From positions 1 through 8,513 of the forward strand of contig JBAUHN010000395.1 of the NCBI GenBank assembly GCA_049680295.1: a stretch of 8,513 bases of DNA, given 5' to 3'. The stretch comes from JBAUHN01 sp049680295. Lineage in GTDB: Bacteria; Pseudomonadota; Alphaproteobacteria; Rhodobacterales; Rhodobacteraceae. A program made the translations under genes and the position numbers. The notes beneath the pieces are model-generated. The model did no database searches and was not told where the DNA came from. It saw only the letters and a program-made list of their open reading frames with translations. Shown here in pieces: positions 6,482 through 8,513 of this stretch (positions are counted from its first letter, which is position 1; each line of letters starts with the position of its first letter).

Positions 6482-6495
6482 TTGATCAAGATCAT
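6482..6495. promoter_or_regulatory. FNR/FnrL-type binding site upstream of usp-DUF2189
   Basis: TTGATCAAGATCAT matches the FNR consensus TTGAT-N4-ATCAA at all but the last defined position. Its centre lies about 60 bp before the usp start and about 31 bp before a -10 candidate, fitting a class II activation site at low oxygen. Dnr/NnrR regulators bind nearly the same sequence, so nitric-oxide control is the alternative. The divergent dehydrogenase start is over 130 bp away and is less likely to be its target. Confidence 0.65.
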
Positions 6496-6551
6496 TTTGG
6501 TCAAATTTGTTGGCCGTGGCCCCGCGTTCGGCTGCAATGCCCGTTCCAAAG

Positions 6552-6578
6552 TTTACAACGTTATTTCAGAGCGATAAC
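6552..6578 (+). promoter_or_regulatory. Candidate promoter of the short-chain dehydrogenase gene
   Basis: TTTACA (6552-6557, 5 of 6 to the -35 consensus) and GATAAC (6573-6578, sharing ATAA with TATAAT) are separated by 15 nt, slightly short of optimal. It would give a leader of about 45 nt before the ATG at 6632. Confidence 0.35.
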
Positions 6579-6580
6579 GT
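6558..6580. promoter_or_regulatory. Dyad ACGTTAT-N9-ATAACGT overlapping the SDR promoter (candidate operator)
   Basis: Perfect 7-bp arms at 6558-6564 and 6574-6580 surround 9 nt. The dyad covers the spacer and -10 of the promoter candidate, about 63 bp before the SDR start. That is where a TetR- or GntR-like repressor would act, but no such regulator is in the window. Confidence 0.4.
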
Positions 6581-6631
6581 CGCAGATATGGACCACGGCA
6601 TGACACAAGGTCACCCGTGACAGGATGAGAC

Positions 6632-7447
6632 ATGAACCTGAAATCTAAAACCGTCATCATCACAGGTGGCGCGCGCGGTATCGGCGCTGCCTTGGCCAAT
6701 CGTTTCGCAGCCGAGGGCGCAAATGTGGTGGTGGCAGATTTGGACGGTCACGCGGCATCTGCAATTGCTGCGAAAATCGGCGGTCTGGGTATAGCCTGCG
6801 ATGTCACAAAGGAAGCAGACATTCGCGCACTGGTGGTGGCGGCTGAGACCCATTTTGGCCCTGTGGACATGTTTTGTTCAAACGCGGGCGTTTTTTATGG
6901 CGAGCCGTCGCATTCGGCTTCGGCCGGTAACGATGTGTGGGCGTCCTGTTGGGATGTGCATGTGATGGCCCATGTCTATGCAGCCCGCGCGGTGCTGCCC
7001 GGAATGATCGAACGCGGCGACGGCTATTTGTTGCAAATGGCATCGGCGGCGGGGGTGTTGAACCAAATAGGCGATGCGGCATATTCCGCGACCAAACACG
7101 CCGCCGTGGGGTTTGCTGAATCTTTGGCGATAGCACACAGGGACGAGGGCATCAAAGTATCGGTTATTTGCCCGCAATATGTTGCAACACCGATGCTGGG
7201 CTATGCCGATGCGCAGTCGGCAAGCGATTTGCCGGGTGTCATCACCCCTGAAGACCTGGCCGAGACTGTCGTGCAGGGCATTGCGCGCGAAAGCTTTCTG
7301 ATTTTGCCGCATCCAGGTGTGGCGCAATCCATGCAGTTCAAGTCGAGCGACTATGACAAATGGCTGAAGGCCATGCGCAAATTGCGTGGACGTATCATCG
7401 ACAAAGACGGGAATACGGACATGAAAGCGATGCTAAAGCTGATTTAG
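6632..7447 (+). CDS. Short-chain dehydrogenase/reductase (SDR), probably NAD-dependent
   Basis: A 271-residue soluble oxidoreductase of the classical SDR family. The cofactor motif T11-G-G-A-R-G-I-G18 is followed by D36 at the end of strand 2, which favours NAD(H) over NADP(H). N84-A-G86 stabilises the fold, and the catalytic S138, Y151 and K155 (YSATK) are all present. At the position of the fourth catalytic residue, usually asparagine, the sequence reads WDVHVMAH, with H110, so the proton relay is unusual. The C-terminal extension past residue 230 is typical of a longer subgroup. The substrate, an alcohol or ketone, cannot be told. The ATG at 6632 has AGGA 6 nt upstream. An MFS transporter gene follows 79 bp downstream in the same direction and may be co-transcribed. 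Confidence 0.93.
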   Translation: MNLKSKTVIITGGARGIGAALANRFAAEGANVVVADLDGHAASAIAAKIGGLGIACDVTKEADIRALVVAAETHFGPVDMFCSNAGVFYGEPSHSASAGNDVWASCWDVHVMAHVYAARAVLPGMIERGDGYLLQMASAAGVLNQIGDAAYSATKHAAVGFAESLAIAHRDEGIKVSVICPQYVATPMLGYADAQSASDLPGVITPEDLAETVVQGIARESFLILPHPGVAQSMQFKSSDYDKWLKAMRKLRGRIIDKDGNTDMKAMLKLI

Positions 7448-7509
7448 CGCCACGAAAATCCTGGCCGCGACGCAGTCCGCGGCGCGAACGACGCCAATGC
7501 ACGCACTGC

Positions 7510-7514
7510 AAGGA
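7510..7514 (+). promoter_or_regulatory. Ribosome binding site AAGGA for the MFS gene
   Basis: AAGGA lies 12 nt before the ATG at 7527, slightly far. It supports that start over an in-frame ATG at 7497, which has no purine-rich site before it and would add ten hydrophilic residues. Confidence 0.5.
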
Positions 7515-7526
7515 AAGTCTTTGACC

Positions 7527-8513
7527 ATGTCCAAAAGCCCGCTTGCGAATAGGTCTTTTCGCCGCCTGTTTGCGGCTCAGATATGTTCGCTATTGGGCGT
7601 GGGACTGTTGACCGTGGCGCTATCGCTTGCGGCCTACCGAATTGGTGGTGCGGAAACCGGCGGGCAGGTTCTGGGGCTGTTATTGGCGCTAAAGATGCTG
7701 GCGTATGTTTTCCTGGCTCCACTGGCGGAAACGCTCTTGGCGGGGGTGTCGCGCAAACGTGCGATGGTGGCGCTTGATCTTGGCCGAATGATGTTGCTGT
7801 TGCCGATGGCACTGATCACTGAAACTTGGCAGGTCGCAGCACTGGCGTTTGGGTTTTTCGCGCTGGCTGCCGGGTTCACACCGCTATTCCAGTCGCTTGT
7901 TCCGGATATTCTGCCCGACGAAGAAATTTATACCAAGGCGCTTGCCTGGTCGCGGATCGCCTACACGGCTGAGGCCGTGCTAAGCCCTGTCATTGCAGCG
8001 ACCTTGTTGAATGTCGTGTCAAGCGACGCGCTTTTCTATGTCGCAGCTGCGGCTTTTCTGGGATCGGTTCTGGCACTGATCATGACGCAATTCCCGCCGA
8101 ATGTAGCACCTGAAAAAACCGGTTCCTTCTTGCAACGGGCGGGGCAGGGGCTTTGGATCTATCGGCATACGCCACGGTTGCGGGGATTGTTTTTACTGAA
8201 CTTTGCACTGTCGCTGGCCATGGCGTGGGTCTTGGTAAATTCGGTTGTGTTTGCGGGCGCCAGACTGGGCGACGCGGAGCGCTTTTATCCGGTATTGATG
8301 GGGTTTTATGGGGCAGGGGCGCTGGTCGGGGCCGTTATGGTGCCCCGGTTGCTGGGAAAGCTGAATGAACGCAGCGTAATGATTTCAGGTGCGCTGGGTT
8401 TTGCAGCGGTCGGCGTCGGGTTTGCGCTATTGTGGCTGACCTCGACACCGTTTTTAGCATTGGTTTGGGCAGCGTTTGGTTTCACGTCGACTTTGGTTCT
8501 CACACCGGGGGCG
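7527..8513 (+). CDS. MFS transporter, EntS-like/DHA3-type exporter, N-terminal part (runs off right edge)
   Basis: The frame is open from the ATG at 7527 to the window edge, giving 329 residues with no stop. The start SPLANRSFRRLFAAQ and the first helix (about 15-38) are typical of MFS_3 / EntS-like drug and siderophore exporters. Further hydrophobic segments lie around 47-70, 82-98, 103-122, 145-165 and 168-187. A basic central loop (about 188-220) separates the two halves, and four more helices are seen before the edge. The motif-A loop between helices 2 and 3 is degenerate (GVSRKRAM at 73-80). It would act as a proton-driven exporter in the inner membrane; its cargo is unknown. It follows the SDR gene with a gap of 79 bp, so the two may share a transcript. 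About 70-100 residues are missing at the C-terminus. Confidence 0.88.
   Translation, partial: MSKSPLANRSFRRLFAAQICSLLGVGLLTVALSLAAYRIGGAETGGQVLGLLLALKMLAYVFLAPLAETLLAGVSRKRAMVALDLGRMMLLLPMALITETWQVAALAFGFFALAAGFTPLFQSLVPDILPDEEIYTKALAWSRIAYTAEAVLSPVIAATLLNVVSSDALFYVAAAAFLGSVLALIMTQFPPNVAPEKTGSFLQRAGQGLWIYRHTPRLRGLFLLNFALSLAMAWVLVNSVVFAGARLGDAERFYPVLMGFYGAGALVGAVMVPRLLGKLNERSVMISGALGFAAVGVGFALLWLTSTPFLALVWAAFGFTSTLVLTPGA

Noticed and set aside
7464..7483. GCCGCG/CGCGGC hairpin between SDR and MFS genes
   Set aside because: It has only 6 bp, an 8-nt loop and no following T-run; expected often in GC-rich DNA, so not called a terminator.
1..8513. CRISPR array, tRNA, rRNA, prophage or toxin-antitoxin system
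   Set aside because: No regularly spaced repeats, cloverleaf-like sequence, rRNA-like sequence or small paired genes were seen on either strand.

Overview
The window looks like an accessory stretch of an alphaproteobacterial chromosome or large plasmid, most likely a marine Rhodobacterales/Roseobacter-type organism. This rests on the moderately high GC, the close fit of several proteins to families common in that group, an FNR-type site of the kind FnrL uses, and the remnant of an IS3-type element of a sort common there. I could not run a search, so the taxonomic call is an inference.

Left part (1-1500): two leftward genes, an OsmC-family protein followed by a flavin (FAD) oxidoreductase that runs off the left edge. 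A strong GC hairpin lies between them. Upstream of osmC is a regulatory region of about 330 bp shared with a divergent rightward sulfatase. It holds a perfect 15-bp palindrome, and the osmC leader has a 9-bp inverted repeat that brackets its ribosome binding site and touches its start codon.

Middle (1500-5190): a complete cytoplasmic type I (formylglycine) sulfatase, then about 540 bp without an intact gene. That stretch begins, right at the sulfatase stop codon, with a decayed IS3-family OrfB transposase fragment. A PiT-family transporter (inorganic phosphate, possibly sulfate) follows.

Right part (5190-8513): a leftward pair, a UspF/UspG-like universal stress protein and a DUF2189 membrane protein, sits behind a near-perfect FNR-type box. 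The box is placed for class II activation, which suggests an oxygen- or redox-controlled unit. Diverging from it is a short-chain dehydrogenase/reductase whose promoter candidate is overlapped by a 7-bp-arm dyad, followed by an MFS exporter cut by the right edge.

I see no CRISPR array, tRNA, rRNA, phage module or clear new multi-gene defence system. The most interesting items are the FNR-controlled usp-DUF2189 pair, the osmC leader structure and divergent palindrome, the OsmC and SDR proteins lacking a usual catalytic residue, the IS remnant abutting the sulfatase, and a possible link between sulfatase and PiT transporter in sulfur or phosphorus acquisition.
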